DNA from: Patescibacteria group bacterium
GTDB lineage: Bacteria; Patescibacteriota; Minisyncoccia; Phycocordibacterales; UBA5272
Direction of reading: 5' to 3'
NCBI GenBank assembly: GCA_030916975.1
Contig: JAUPVO010000031.1
Coordinates: forward strand, 1-7,047
DNA: 7,047 nucleotides
Shown here: positions 1-5,647 of the stretch, piece after piece
Layout: each line of letters begins with the position of its first letter
Numbering within the stretch: position 1 is the stretch's first letter
Notes under the pieces: generated by a model
What the model was told of the DNA's origin: nothing
Database searches by the model: none
The model's input: the letters and a program-made list of their open reading frames with translations, nothing else
Translations under genes and position numbers: made by a program

Positions 1-790
1 GCAGATCTCCTTGCATATTCTCATTATCAAAATTAGAGTTAACTCCGAGATCTATATAATAATTATTAGTAAGATTACTATTAGAATCATAGAAAGAGTT
101 GATTTTTGCCACACTGTGCCCCGTCTGCATAAGATTAGCAACCAGAATATCCTTTTGATTGGTAACATTATTGGCCCCTAATCCAAAAGCTGATTTAACT
201 GGTATAGAATCTGCATCACGAGACGTCAGAACGGATTGGTATTTGGGTAACTCTGTCCAATTAGAAGGAGTAGACGTTAAGCCATTTTCCCTAAAAGTCT
301 TTTTGTTATAGTACATAACCAAAGGATCAGCCAAGACCGGATACATTAAAGCGCCTGCAGGATACGTGTATATGTGTGAAGCGTCTATATACATGTTATT
401 GTAATCAAGCTCACTCATATAAGTATAAGGTATAACATAGAATAATCCTGACGTCATATCCATAACATCGGAGTCGGAGAGTATGAGGTCTGGGGCTCTC
501 CCAGCAGCATCTGCTTGAGTTAATCTGTTAGTAAGATCAGCTTTATTAACTTGCGTATAATTGATTTGTACTGGTTTACCTGTCGCTTGCGTAGTCGCCA
601 TAATAGCTTTATCTACAGCTTCTTTTGATATGCTGCCCCACATCTCAATGGTTACATTATTTTTGTTGGTAGTGGTACTATAACCAACACCCGGGAATTT
701 TCCACTAAAAATAAGTATCGCTACAATACCAATAATTACACTAATTGCTATGGTTACTATTTTGAATACGTTAATATTTTGATTAAACAT
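1..790 (-). CDS. Membrane-anchored extracellular solute-binding protein (ABC transporter family 1 type), 3' end missing
   Basis: The frame is open from the ATG at 788-790 to the left edge, giving 263 residues without a stop; the C-terminal part lies outside the window. Residues 9-28 form one hydrophobic segment. No cysteine follows it, so there is no lipobox, and the protein looks like an N-anchored exported protein rather than a lipoprotein. The next part resembles the N-terminal lobe of sugar-type solute-binding proteins: a first strand with VTIEMWGS (46-53), a stretch ending in GRAPDLILSD (97-106) that resembles the usual 'PDVV' segment, and ADPLVMYYNKKTFRENGL (154-171) followed by PSNWTEL, a hallmark of this family. 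Such proteins capture a sugar or other small solute outside the cell for an ABC importer. No permease or ATPase gene is in view, so the ligand is unknown. The gene starts 5 bp after the methyltransferase stop and has no Shine-Dalgarno motif, so co-transcription and perhaps translational coupling are likely. Confidence 0.82.
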   Translation of the reverse strand, partial: MFNQNINVFKIVTIAISVIIGIVAILIFSGKFPGVGYSTTTNKNNVTIEMWGSISKEAVDKAIMATTQATGKPVQINYTQVNKADLTNRLTQADAAGRAPDLILSDSDVMDMTSGLFYVIPYTYMSELDYNNMYIDASHIYTYPAGALMYPVLADPLVMYYNKKTFRENGLTSTPSNWTELPKYQSVLTSRDADSIPVKSAFGLGANNVTNQKDILVANLMQTGHSVAKINSFYDSNSNLTNNYYIDLGVNSNFDNENMQGDL

Positions 791-795
791 AGTTT

Positions 796-1317
796 TTATT
801 TTGTTAAGAGGTAAGCGTAATGATAATCACCCGCTGATAATTCCTTTTTTATTTTTAAATTACATTCTTTAAATAATTCTTCCACCAAAACTCTATCTAC
901 TATCAATTCCTCTGAAGGTCCTAGAACTGATTTTTCTTTCCACTCAACAAAAAGCATTTCTCCCATCGGTGCTAATAGCCTAGATATATCTTTTAAAACT
1001 GTCTGCCTTTTACTTTTGTCTATTTGGTAAAAAGTGTTAGCCATAACTATATAATCAGCCATATAGTCTGGTAGAAGTATTCCAGATTCTATATCAACAT
1101 TTAAAATGTCAATATCATATCCGCCGATGCTTGCGGTATCTTTGACCAGTTTTAGCTTGTCAGCATCTATGTCTACCGCAACCACCTTACCCCCTTTACC
1201 ATTAACTCTACAAACTTCATATATGTAAGCACCTGAACCAGCACCAATATCAAGTATGGTGCTATTTGGCTGTATATACATCTGATCGATCATTTGTTTT
1301 GGGGAAAGAAATGACAT
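796..1317 (-). CDS. Class I SAM-dependent methyltransferase (type 11/UbiE-like), small
   Basis: This is a 173-residue protein with the Rossmann-type methyltransferase fold. Motif I is ILDIGAGSG (21-29), which binds S-adenosylmethionine. The acidic loop after the second strand is VVAVDID (45-51), in which D49 or D51 would hold the ribose. Motif IV-like ADYIVMANTFYQI (87-99) and the strand MLFVEWKEK (121-129) follow, and the C-terminal strand contains GDYHYAYLL (163-171). No DNA- or RNA-specific catalytic signature such as NPPY is present, so a small-molecule or lipid substrate is more likely, but the sequence does not identify it. The length suits a minimal single-domain enzyme. The ATG at 1315-1317 sits just before the conserved N-terminal region and has no upstream Shine-Dalgarno motif. 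The downstream solute-binding protein gene follows after 5 bp, suggesting one transcript from the divergent region at 1318-1457. Confidence 0.85.
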   Translation of the reverse strand: MSFLSPKQMIDQMYIQPNSTILDIGAGSGAYIYEVCRVNGKGGKVVAVDIDADKLKLVKDTASIGGYDIDILNVDIESGILLPDYMADYIVMANTFYQIDKSKRQTVLKDISRLLAPMGEMLFVEWKEKSVLGPSEELIVDRVLVEELFKECNLKIKKELSAGDYHYAYLLTK

Positions 1318-1355
1318 ATTTTTTAAATTTTAAACCTATATCTATATATAATTAT

Positions 1356-1364
1356 ATATTATCA
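1356..1364 (-). promoter_or_regulatory. Possible extended -10 promoter for the methyltransferase/solute-binding protein unit
   Basis: On the minus strand the sequence reads TGATAATAT, an extended -10 (TGn followed by TAATAT). It would start transcription near 1349, about 32 nt before the ATG. An overlapping perfect TATAAT (1351-1356) also lies here. The only -35-like hexamer is TTGAAG (1371-1376), which is 14 bp from that TATAAT and too close to be ideal. The surrounding DNA is a 16-bp AT-only palindrome (1344-1359), so chance matches are easy and this call is weak. Confidence 0.35.
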
Positions 1365-1398
1365 TGCTTACTTCAAAAAAATAATAAGTTTTTAACAC

Positions 1399-1426
1399 TT
1401 GACAAATTTTTTATTACGTGTATAAT
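1399..1426 (+). promoter_or_regulatory. Consensus-like sigma-70 promoter for the 62-residue membrane protein
   Basis: A perfect -35 TTGACA (1399-1404), a 16-bp spacer and a perfect -10 TATAAT (1421-1426) precede the small gene. Transcription would begin near 1433, leaving a leader of about 25 nt with no Shine-Dalgarno motif. This is the best consensus promoter in the window, which suggests the small protein is strongly expressed. A second TTGACA occurs at 1429-1434, but its -10 partner would be only TAATT-like and would put the start inside the gene. Confidence 0.62.
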
Positions 1427-1457
1427 TATTGACATATTAAGTAAATATACATAAATT

Positions 1458-1646
1458 ATGTCAGCACCAGAGTCTAGCGATAAAAAAGGAGGCGGAAGTA
1501 ATGCTATAGGTGTAGCTATAGCAGCTGCTTTCATTACTCTTATACTTTTAAATAACTCCACTCCAGACAATACAAAATTTGCTCTAGTAGTGGCCCTAAT
1601 TGCTTATGCTGCAGTTAGCGGAAAAGAAAAGAAGGACCATAAGTAA
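1458..1646 (+). CDS. Small two-helix membrane protein, unknown function
   Basis: This 62-residue protein matches no family that I recognise. A short polar N-terminus (MSAPESSDKKGGGSN) leads into a first hydrophobic segment (about 16-31, AIGVAIAAAFITLILL). A polar turn (NNSTPDNTK, 32-40) is followed by a second hydrophobic segment (about 41-54, FALVVALIAYAAVS), and the protein ends in a basic tail (GKEKKDHK). The lysines at both ends suggest that both termini are cytoplasmic and the turn faces outward. Three things support a real gene: the near-perfect promoter at 1399-1426, membrane-type composition in this frame, and a hairpin terminator 9 bp after the stop. It is transcribed divergently from the methyltransferase and alone. 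Small hairpin-type membrane proteins may be transporter subunits, regulators or toxins, but nothing here selects among these. Confidence 0.68.
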   Translation: MSAPESSDKKGGGSNAIGVAIAAAFITLILLNNSTPDNTKFALVVALIAYAAVSGKEKKDHK

Positions 1647-1655
1647 TAGAAGACA

Positions 1656-1692
1656 AAGAAATGGCTGGGCGCGAAGCGTCCAGCCATTTCTT
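1656..1692. terminator. Strong hairpin terminator after the small membrane protein gene
   Basis: A 17-bp stem (1656-1672 with 1676-1692, one G-T pair at 1669/1679) closes on a GAA loop. The outer A/T pairs give a short T-rich 3' side on both strands, so it could work in either direction, though the T run (TTTCTTATT) is imperfect. The tip contains GCGAAGC, a sequence known to form exceptionally stable mini-hairpins in single-stranded DNA. It lies between the stop of the small gene (1646) and the dprA promoter (1702), which fits a role in insulating the two units. Confidence 0.7.
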
Positions 1693-1701
1693 ATTGATAC
1701 A

Positions 1702-1710
1702 TGATATAAT
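1702..1710 (+). promoter_or_regulatory. Extended -10 promoter of dprA
   Basis: TGATATAAT is a perfect extended -10 (TGn plus TATAAT at 1705-1710). No -35 hexamer is visible at the right distance, where the terminator hairpin lies. Transcription would begin near 1717, only about 10 nt before the ATG at 1727. The promoter therefore also argues against a dprA start at 1661. Confidence 0.55.
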
Positions 1711-1726
1711 TCTACTAAGATACTCT

Positions 1727-2680
1727 ATGACAAATAATGACTCAAAATACAAAATCATAGATAAAAAAGACTATCAGAAATACTCCCTACTCTCACCTTT
1801 TAATGAAATCAATCAAATACCATCCCAATTATATTTTTATGGCAACAATAATCTCTTGAACAAAAAGAATACTAAGATATTGTGTATTATAGGTTCCCGC
1901 AAAATGACCAATTATGGTAAGCAGGCTGTAGACTATCTAGTTTCTGGATTGCAAAATTATAATATAATCATCATTTCTGGTTTAGCTCTTGGAATAGATA
2001 GCGAGGCTCATAAAGCAGCTATCAGATACAATATACCAACCATAACCTTTCCTGGGTCAGGACTAGATGAAGAAGTTTTATACCCCAAAACCAATATAGA
2101 CCTTTTTGAAAATATAATAAAAGAAAACGGGGCTGCAATATCAGAATACAAACCAAAAGAAAAATCCCAGATGTACTTTTTTCCAGCTCGCAATAGATTA
2201 ATGGCTGCCCTATCAGATCTAATATTAGTAATAGAAGCTGAGGAAAAGTCTGGCACCCAGATTACAGCTCGATTAGCTCTTGAGTATAACAAGGATGTAG
2301 CCATAGTACCTGGATCAATCTTCTCTGCCTACTCTAGAGGTACGGCTCAACTTTTTAAAGATGGCGCCTACCCTGTTACTTCATCGGAAGATATTATTGA
2401 CTTGTTAAAACTAAATGATAACAAAAATATTTTTGAAGATTTAAACAATTCTAATAATAAAGATTTATCAAATAATACAAAGCAGACTCACCCTCTATCA
2501 GAAAAAGAAGAAGCCATTTTAAATATTTTAAAATCTCCAATTCATAAAGATGATCTTCTTGATAATCAATTATTAAAAAGTAAAAACTTATCTTCAATAG
2601 ATATCTTAATCACCTTAACCGAATTGGAATCTAAAGGTTTTATCAAAGACAATTATGGAGAAATAATAAGAGTAAAATGA
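1727..2680 (+). CDS. dprA: DNA processing protein DprA (single-strand DNA binding, RecA loader)
   Basis: DprA binds incoming single-stranded DNA in the cytoplasm during natural transformation and loads RecA on it. The 317-residue protein has the DprA Rossmann-like domain, with IGSRKMTNYGKQ (55-66), SGLALGIDSEAHKAA (84-98), FPGSGLDEEVLYP (108-120) and FFPARNRLMAALSD (151-164). These are followed by VIEAEEKSGTQITARLALE (168-186) and VPGSI (194-198). After an Asn-rich linker (about 230-253), a small winged-helix-like C-terminal domain (about 257-315) completes the usual architecture, and the length is normal. I chose the ATG at 1727. The frame stays open upstream to an ATG at 1661, but that ATG is inside the terminator hairpin and upstream of the extended -10, and those 22 residues look unrelated to DprA. 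There is no Shine-Dalgarno motif. topA follows after 76 bp, a neighbourhood also found in other bacteria. Confidence 0.93.
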   Translation: MTNNDSKYKIIDKKDYQKYSLLSPFNEINQIPSQLYFYGNNNLLNKKNTKILCIIGSRKMTNYGKQAVDYLVSGLQNYNIIIISGLALGIDSEAHKAAIRYNIPTITFPGSGLDEEVLYPKTNIDLFENIIKENGAAISEYKPKEKSQMYFFPARNRLMAALSDLILVIEAEEKSGTQITARLALEYNKDVAIVPGSIFSAYSRGTAQLFKDGAYPVTSSEDIIDLLKLNDNKNIFEDLNNSNNKDLSNNTKQTHPLSEKEEAILNILKSPIHKDDLLDNQLLKSKNLSSIDILITLTELESKGFIKDNYGEIIRVK

Positions 2681-2686
2681 ACAACG

Positions 2687-2740
2687 TTTTTGCAAAAAGT
2701 TTTTTATATGTTATGTTATATAAAATTCTTTTTGCAAAAA
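2687..2740. repeat. Pair of identical 12-bp palindromes in the dprA-topA gap
   Basis: TTTTTGCAAAAA, a perfect palindrome, occurs at 2687-2698 and again at 2729-2740. The two starts are 42 bp apart, close to four helical turns, so both copies would face the same side of the DNA. I saw no other copy in the window. The second copy overlaps the predicted topA transcription start. This arrangement resembles a paired operator for a dimeric regulator, but no regulator gene is in view. In RNA the two copies could also pair with each other, forming a 13-bp stem with a loop of about 28 nt. Confidence 0.6.
2714..2724 (+). promoter_or_regulatory. Probable topA promoter (-10 region)
   Basis: TGTTATATAAA contains an extended -10 (TGt plus TATATA at 2717-2722) and an overlapping TATAAA (2719-2724). 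No good -35 lies 16-18 bp upstream; the nearest, TTGCAA at 2690-2695, is too far and sits inside the first palindrome. Transcription would start near 2729-2731, about 26-28 nt before topA. Read-through from dprA is an alternative source of topA transcript. Confidence 0.4.
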
Positions 2741-2756
2741 TTAACTATTTTATCTT

Positions 2757-5036
2757 ATGAAATTAATAATAGTAGAGTCTCCTAGTAAGGCTAAAACAAT
2801 TGAAAAATACCTGGGTGGCGAGTACACTGTTCGCGCTAGTGTTGGTCATGTTCGAGACTTACCAGTGAGTGAATATGTTTATTTTGATGAGAAAAATAAC
2901 ATTATAAAAGGAGATTCTCTTAAAAGAATGAAGAAGGCTGATAAGCAAAAATTAACCAAAAAGCTATCTATAGATATAGAGAATGATTTTAAACCTTTTT
3001 ATATTGTAGACGAGAAAAAGAAAAACGTTATCAAAGAATTAAAGGACTTGGCCAAAAAGTCTAACACTGTTCTTCTAGCAACTGACCCCGACCGTGAAGG
3101 AGAGGCTATAGCTTGGCATCTAGCAGATGAGCTAGGGCTTCTTGATAATGCGAAGCGTATTCGATATCAAGAGATAACCAAGAACGCTATAGAAGAAGCT
3201 ATAGCCAATCCGACTTCTATAGACATGAATCTTAAAGAGGCTCAAGAAGCTAGGCGTGTACTAGACCGTTTAGTTGGTTATGAGCTCTCTGATATCATTT
3301 GGAAAAAAGTAAGATACGGACTATCTGCTGGTAGAGTTCAATCTCCTGCTTTACGTATCTTGGTAGAAAGAGAAAAAGAAATAATGGAATTTGTACCTGA
3401 AAAATATTTTGAGTTAACTGGAGAATTCAAAACAACTGGCAAAACCGAAGAGTCCAAAACTTATACTTTAACTTTTGACTGTGAAGAAATACCAAAAGAC
3501 ATAGTAAGAACCAAAGAGATAGTTTCTTTAGGAGAGAATTCTAACTGGACCATCAAGGATATCAAAGAGACTGATACTAATCGTAACCCTAATGCTCCTT
3601 TTACAACTTCTTCACTTCAGCAAACTGCTTCTACTCGCCTAGGATTCTCACCTAAAAGAACTATGCAAATAGCCCAAAAGCTTTATGAAAAAGGATTAAT
3701 TACTTACATGCGTACTGACTCAACCAATCTATCTAAGTCATTTTTGACTGAAGCCAATACTTATCTAAACAAAAACTACGGGAAAGAATATGCAAAATGG
3801 ACAGAATACAAAACCAAAAATAAAAATGCTCAAGAGGCTCACGAAGCTATAAGACCAACTCATGCTGGGACCAAATCAGCAGGAACAAATGAAGATGAAA
3901 AAAAGTTATACAACCTGATCTGGGTAAGATCTCTCTCTTCTCAGATGCAACCAGCCAAAATCAAAAGAACCAAAATAACATTAAACTCAGACAATAATAA
4001 AGTCCCAGACTTTCATATTAATGGATCAATTATAACTTTTTATGGTTGGCTTCAGCTAGATATTCTCTCAAAAGGTGAGGAGGTTGAGCTACCTAAGCTC
4101 CAAGCAGGAAGTGATATAAAAAATGAGAAAATAAACTATATTGAAAAAGAAACTCTCCCCCCAAATCGATACACTGAGGCTGGGCTAATAAAAGAACTAG
4201 AGAAACGTGGTATTGGAAGGCCTTCTACTTATGCCTCCATAATATCTACTCTTGAAGAAAGAAAATATGCGGATAAGCAACAAAGGACTTTGTTTCCAAC
4301 TTCAACTGGTATTGTAGTATCTGACTTTTTGAGCCAGCATTTTGCCAAATACATTAGTGATGACTTCACCAAAAATATGGAAGACGAGTTAGACGAGATA
4401 GCTAACGGTACCGATACTTATCTCAATACATTAACCCAATTCTACACACCTTTCCACAGTGATGTAGAGTCCAAAAAAGATATAGATAAAGCTACCAATG
4501 TAAATCCTGCTCCAGAAAACATAAGATGTCCAAAATGCGCTTCGGCCATGGTAGAAAAGTTATCGAGAAATGGAACTTTTTACTCTTGTGTTAATTTTCC
4601 AGAATGTGATGGAGCCAGAAAGATAGACGGTAGCATAATGGAGGGACCAAAACTACTAGATAAAAAATGTCCTTCTTGTAGTGAAAAAGGAAAAGACAAT
4701 AATCTTGTAGAGAGGGATGGCAAATACGGCAAATTCATCGCCTGCAGCTCATATCCAAAATGTAAATATATCGAGAAATCAGAAGAAGAGAAACAAAGAG
4801 CTAATACTGGCATAAAATGTAATCACTGCAATGATGGATACATGGAAGAAAGGCGCGGCAGATTCGGAGTGTTTTATTCATGCTCTAATTACCCAGACTG
4901 TAAACATGCTATCAAAGCTAAGCCAACGGGAGAATTCTGTAAGCTCTGTGGAGAAATGATGATGGAAGGAACTAAAACAATACCGACTAGATGTTCCAAC
5001 AAAAATTGCAAAATGCATAATCCTCATAAAATATAA
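2757..5036 (+). CDS. topA: DNA topoisomerase I (type IA)
   Basis: This enzyme relaxes negatively supercoiled DNA by cutting one strand through a 5'-phosphotyrosine link. The 759-residue protein begins MKLIIVESPSKAKTIEKYLG, the canonical start of the TOPRIM domain, with catalytic E7. The metal-binding DPDREGE follows (110-116; D110, D112, E114). The core includes LDRLVGYELS (169-178) and SAGRVQSPALR (190-200). The active-site tyrosine is Y317 in LITYMRTDST, followed by AHEAIRPTHA (361-370) and GLIKELEKRGIGRPSTYA (476-493). The C-terminus carries four C4 zinc ribbons: C591/C594/C611/C617, C638/C641/C663/C669, C688/C691/C709/C715, and a shorter C728/C731/C746/C751. Every catalytic residue expected for the family is present. 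The start is fixed by homology to the TopA N-terminus, with no Shine-Dalgarno motif before it. The gene ends inside the terminator palindrome. Confidence 0.97.
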   Translation: MKLIIVESPSKAKTIEKYLGGEYTVRASVGHVRDLPVSEYVYFDEKNNIIKGDSLKRMKKADKQKLTKKLSIDIENDFKPFYIVDEKKKNVIKELKDLAKKSNTVLLATDPDREGEAIAWHLADELGLLDNAKRIRYQEITKNAIEEAIANPTSIDMNLKEAQEARRVLDRLVGYELSDIIWKKVRYGLSAGRVQSPALRILVEREKEIMEFVPEKYFELTGEFKTTGKTEESKTYTLTFDCEEIPKDIVRTKEIVSLGENSNWTIKDIKETDTNRNPNAPFTTSSLQQTASTRLGFSPKRTMQIAQKLYEKGLITYMRTDSTNLSKSFLTEANTYLNKNYGKEYAKWTEYKTKNKNAQEAHEAIRPTHAGTKSAGTNEDEKKLYNLIWVRSLSSQMQPAKIKRTKITLNSDNNKVPDFHINGSIITFYGWLQLDILSKGEEVELPKLQAGSDIKNEKINYIEKETLPPNRYTEAGLIKELEKRGIGRPSTYASIISTLEERKYADKQQRTLFPTSTGIVVSDFLSQHFAKYISDDFTKNMEDELDEIANGTDTYLNTLTQFYTPFHSDVESKKDIDKATNVNPAPENIRCPKCASAMVEKLSRNGTFYSCVNFPECDGARKIDGSIMEGPKLLDKKCPSCSEKGKDNNLVERDGKYGKFIACSSYPKCKYIEKSEEEKQRANTGIKCNHCNDGYMEERRGRFGVFYSCSNYPDCKHAIKAKPTGEFCKLCGEMMMEGTKTIPTRCSNKNCKMHNPHKI

Positions 5037-5073
5037 AAATAGCCCTCTCCTTAAGGAGAGGGCTATTTTTATA
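5032..5073. terminator. Bidirectional rho-independent terminator between topA and the convergent gene
   Basis: The whole 42 bp is a perfect palindrome. A GC-rich core (AGCCCTCTCC pairing with GGAGAGGGCT, closed over TTAA) is flanked by A5 on the left and T5 on the right. On either strand a stable stem is therefore followed by a T run, the classic intrinsic terminator form. It overlaps the last codons and stop of topA (stop 5034-5036) and ends 3 bp from the stop of the convergent gene (5077-5079), so one element serves both. Confidence 0.93.
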
Positions 5074-5076
5074 AAA

Positions 5077-5532
5077 CTACTGAACTTTATTATTTTCTTT
5101 GTAAGTATCTATTACATTAGGGTATAATCCAGCAACGCAGTCTTTGACGAATTTCATATAGTCCTGATCCGCTGCCATAGACGGTGCAGCATCCTCACAC
5201 ACATATTCTATATTTATTTTCCCTGTTGTCTGATTCATCATGTCCATATTCTTCATATCATCCCCCTGCCAATCTCTTTCGTATTTTCCATCATAGTTAT
5301 TGTGAATAGCAGTTCTAACTCCAAAGACAAAAAACATTGAGAAAAATGCTATCACTAGAAGGGGTATTAATATCAAAAAATAAGCCAGATAAAAATGCCC
5401 AGCTACAGCAAATGATCTTTTTATTAAACTGTCACTCATTAACCAGCCCCGATACTCATAAGAATCTTTAGCTGGCAAACTACAAATATCACAACTACCA
5501 CAATCACATTTTATTTTTTTTGTTTCTGACAT
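5077..5532 (-). CDS. Cysteine-rich single-span membrane protein, unknown function
   Basis: I do not recognise this 151-residue protein as a named family. Its N-terminus carries a tight cysteine cluster, C9-x-C11-xx-C14-xx-C17 (CDCGSCDIC), which could bind zinc or an iron-sulfur group. A basic stretch with the motif YRGWLMSDSLIKRSF (27-41) follows, then one strong transmembrane helix (about 47-72). The remaining part (73-151) is hydrophilic and has two more cysteines, C112 and C132, which could form a disulfide if this part is outside the cell. The positive charges before the helix suggest that the cysteine cluster is cytoplasmic and the C-terminal part extracytoplasmic. It is transcribed alone, divergently from rel, and converges on topA. 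The ATG at 5530-5532 is preceded by an extended -10 about 26 nt upstream of the leader and by no Shine-Dalgarno motif. From memory, similar YRGWL-plus-helix proteins occur in Parcubacteria genomes, but this is not verified here. Confidence 0.75.
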   Translation of the reverse strand: MSETKKIKCDCGSCDICSLPAKDSYEYRGWLMSDSLIKRSFAVAGHFYLAYFLILIPLLVIAFFSMFFVFGVRTAIHNNYDGKYERDWQGDDMKNMDMMNQTTGKINIEYVCEDAAPSMAADQDYMKFVKDCVAGLYPNVIDTYKENNKVQ

Positions 5533-5564
5533 ATATTTTATATTAATTAATATCCAATAATGGA

Positions 5565-5573
5565 ATTATATCA
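5565..5573 (-). promoter_or_regulatory. Extended -10 promoter for the cysteine-rich membrane protein
   Basis: The minus strand reads TGATATAAT, a perfect extended -10, with the -10 hexamer at 5565-5570. A TTTACA (5586-5591) lies 15 bp upstream as a weak -35. Transcription would begin near 5558, giving a leader of about 26 nt. The leader contains the 12-bp palindrome TATTAATTAATA (5541-5552), which may or may not matter. This -10 faces the rel promoter as an inverted copy of AATATGATATAA. Confidence 0.55.
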
Positions 5574-5608
5574 TATTGTAAATTTTGTAAAGTCTAGTTA
5601 TCAACTTT

Positions 5609-5636
5609 TTGAATTAAAAATAAAATATGATATAAA
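5609..5636 (+). promoter_or_regulatory. Promoter of the (p)ppGpp synthetase/hydrolase gene
   Basis: A -35-like TTGAAT (5609-5614), a 16-bp spacer and a -10 TATAAA (5631-5636) are preceded by TG in the extended -10 position (5628-5629). Transcription would start near 5643, only about 5 nt before the ATG at 5648, so the mRNA would be almost leaderless. Confidence 0.6.
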
Positions 5637-5647
5637 TTATATTAGAC

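Noticed and set aside
1266..1454. Plus-strand open frame of 62 codons
   Set aside because: It overlaps the methyltransferase start and the divergent promoter region on the other strand and encodes an A/T-driven composition with no recognisable domain.
1429..1457. Second TTGACA with a TAAATT -10 as an alternative promoter
   Set aside because: The -10 is poor and would start transcription inside the small gene; the TTGACA/TATAAT pair at 1399-1426 is much better.
1373..1570. Minus-strand open frame of 65 codons
   Set aside because: It is antisense to the 62-residue membrane protein, which has a consensus promoter and terminator, and it would cover that promoter. Its hydrophobic look mirrors the sense frame.
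1661..1726. Upstream extension of dprA starting at the ATG at 1661
   Set aside because: This ATG lies in the left arm of a 17-bp terminator hairpin, upstream of the dprA extended -10 (1702-1710), and the extra 22 residues do not look like DprA.
2008..2304. Minus-strand open frame inside dprA
   Set aside because: It is antisense to highly conserved DprA motifs and has no promoter or protein features of its own.
2681..2756. Intrinsic terminator for dprA formed by the TTTTTGCAAAAA repeats
   Set aside because: Each copy alone has no room for a loop, and pairing the two gives an A/T stem with a long loop and no T run after it. No convincing terminator is seen, so read-through into topA is possible.
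4580..4813. Minus-strand open frame inside topA
   Set aside because: It is antisense to the zinc-ribbon region of TopA; its Ser/Leu-rich content comes from the Lys/Glu/Cys codons of the sense strand.
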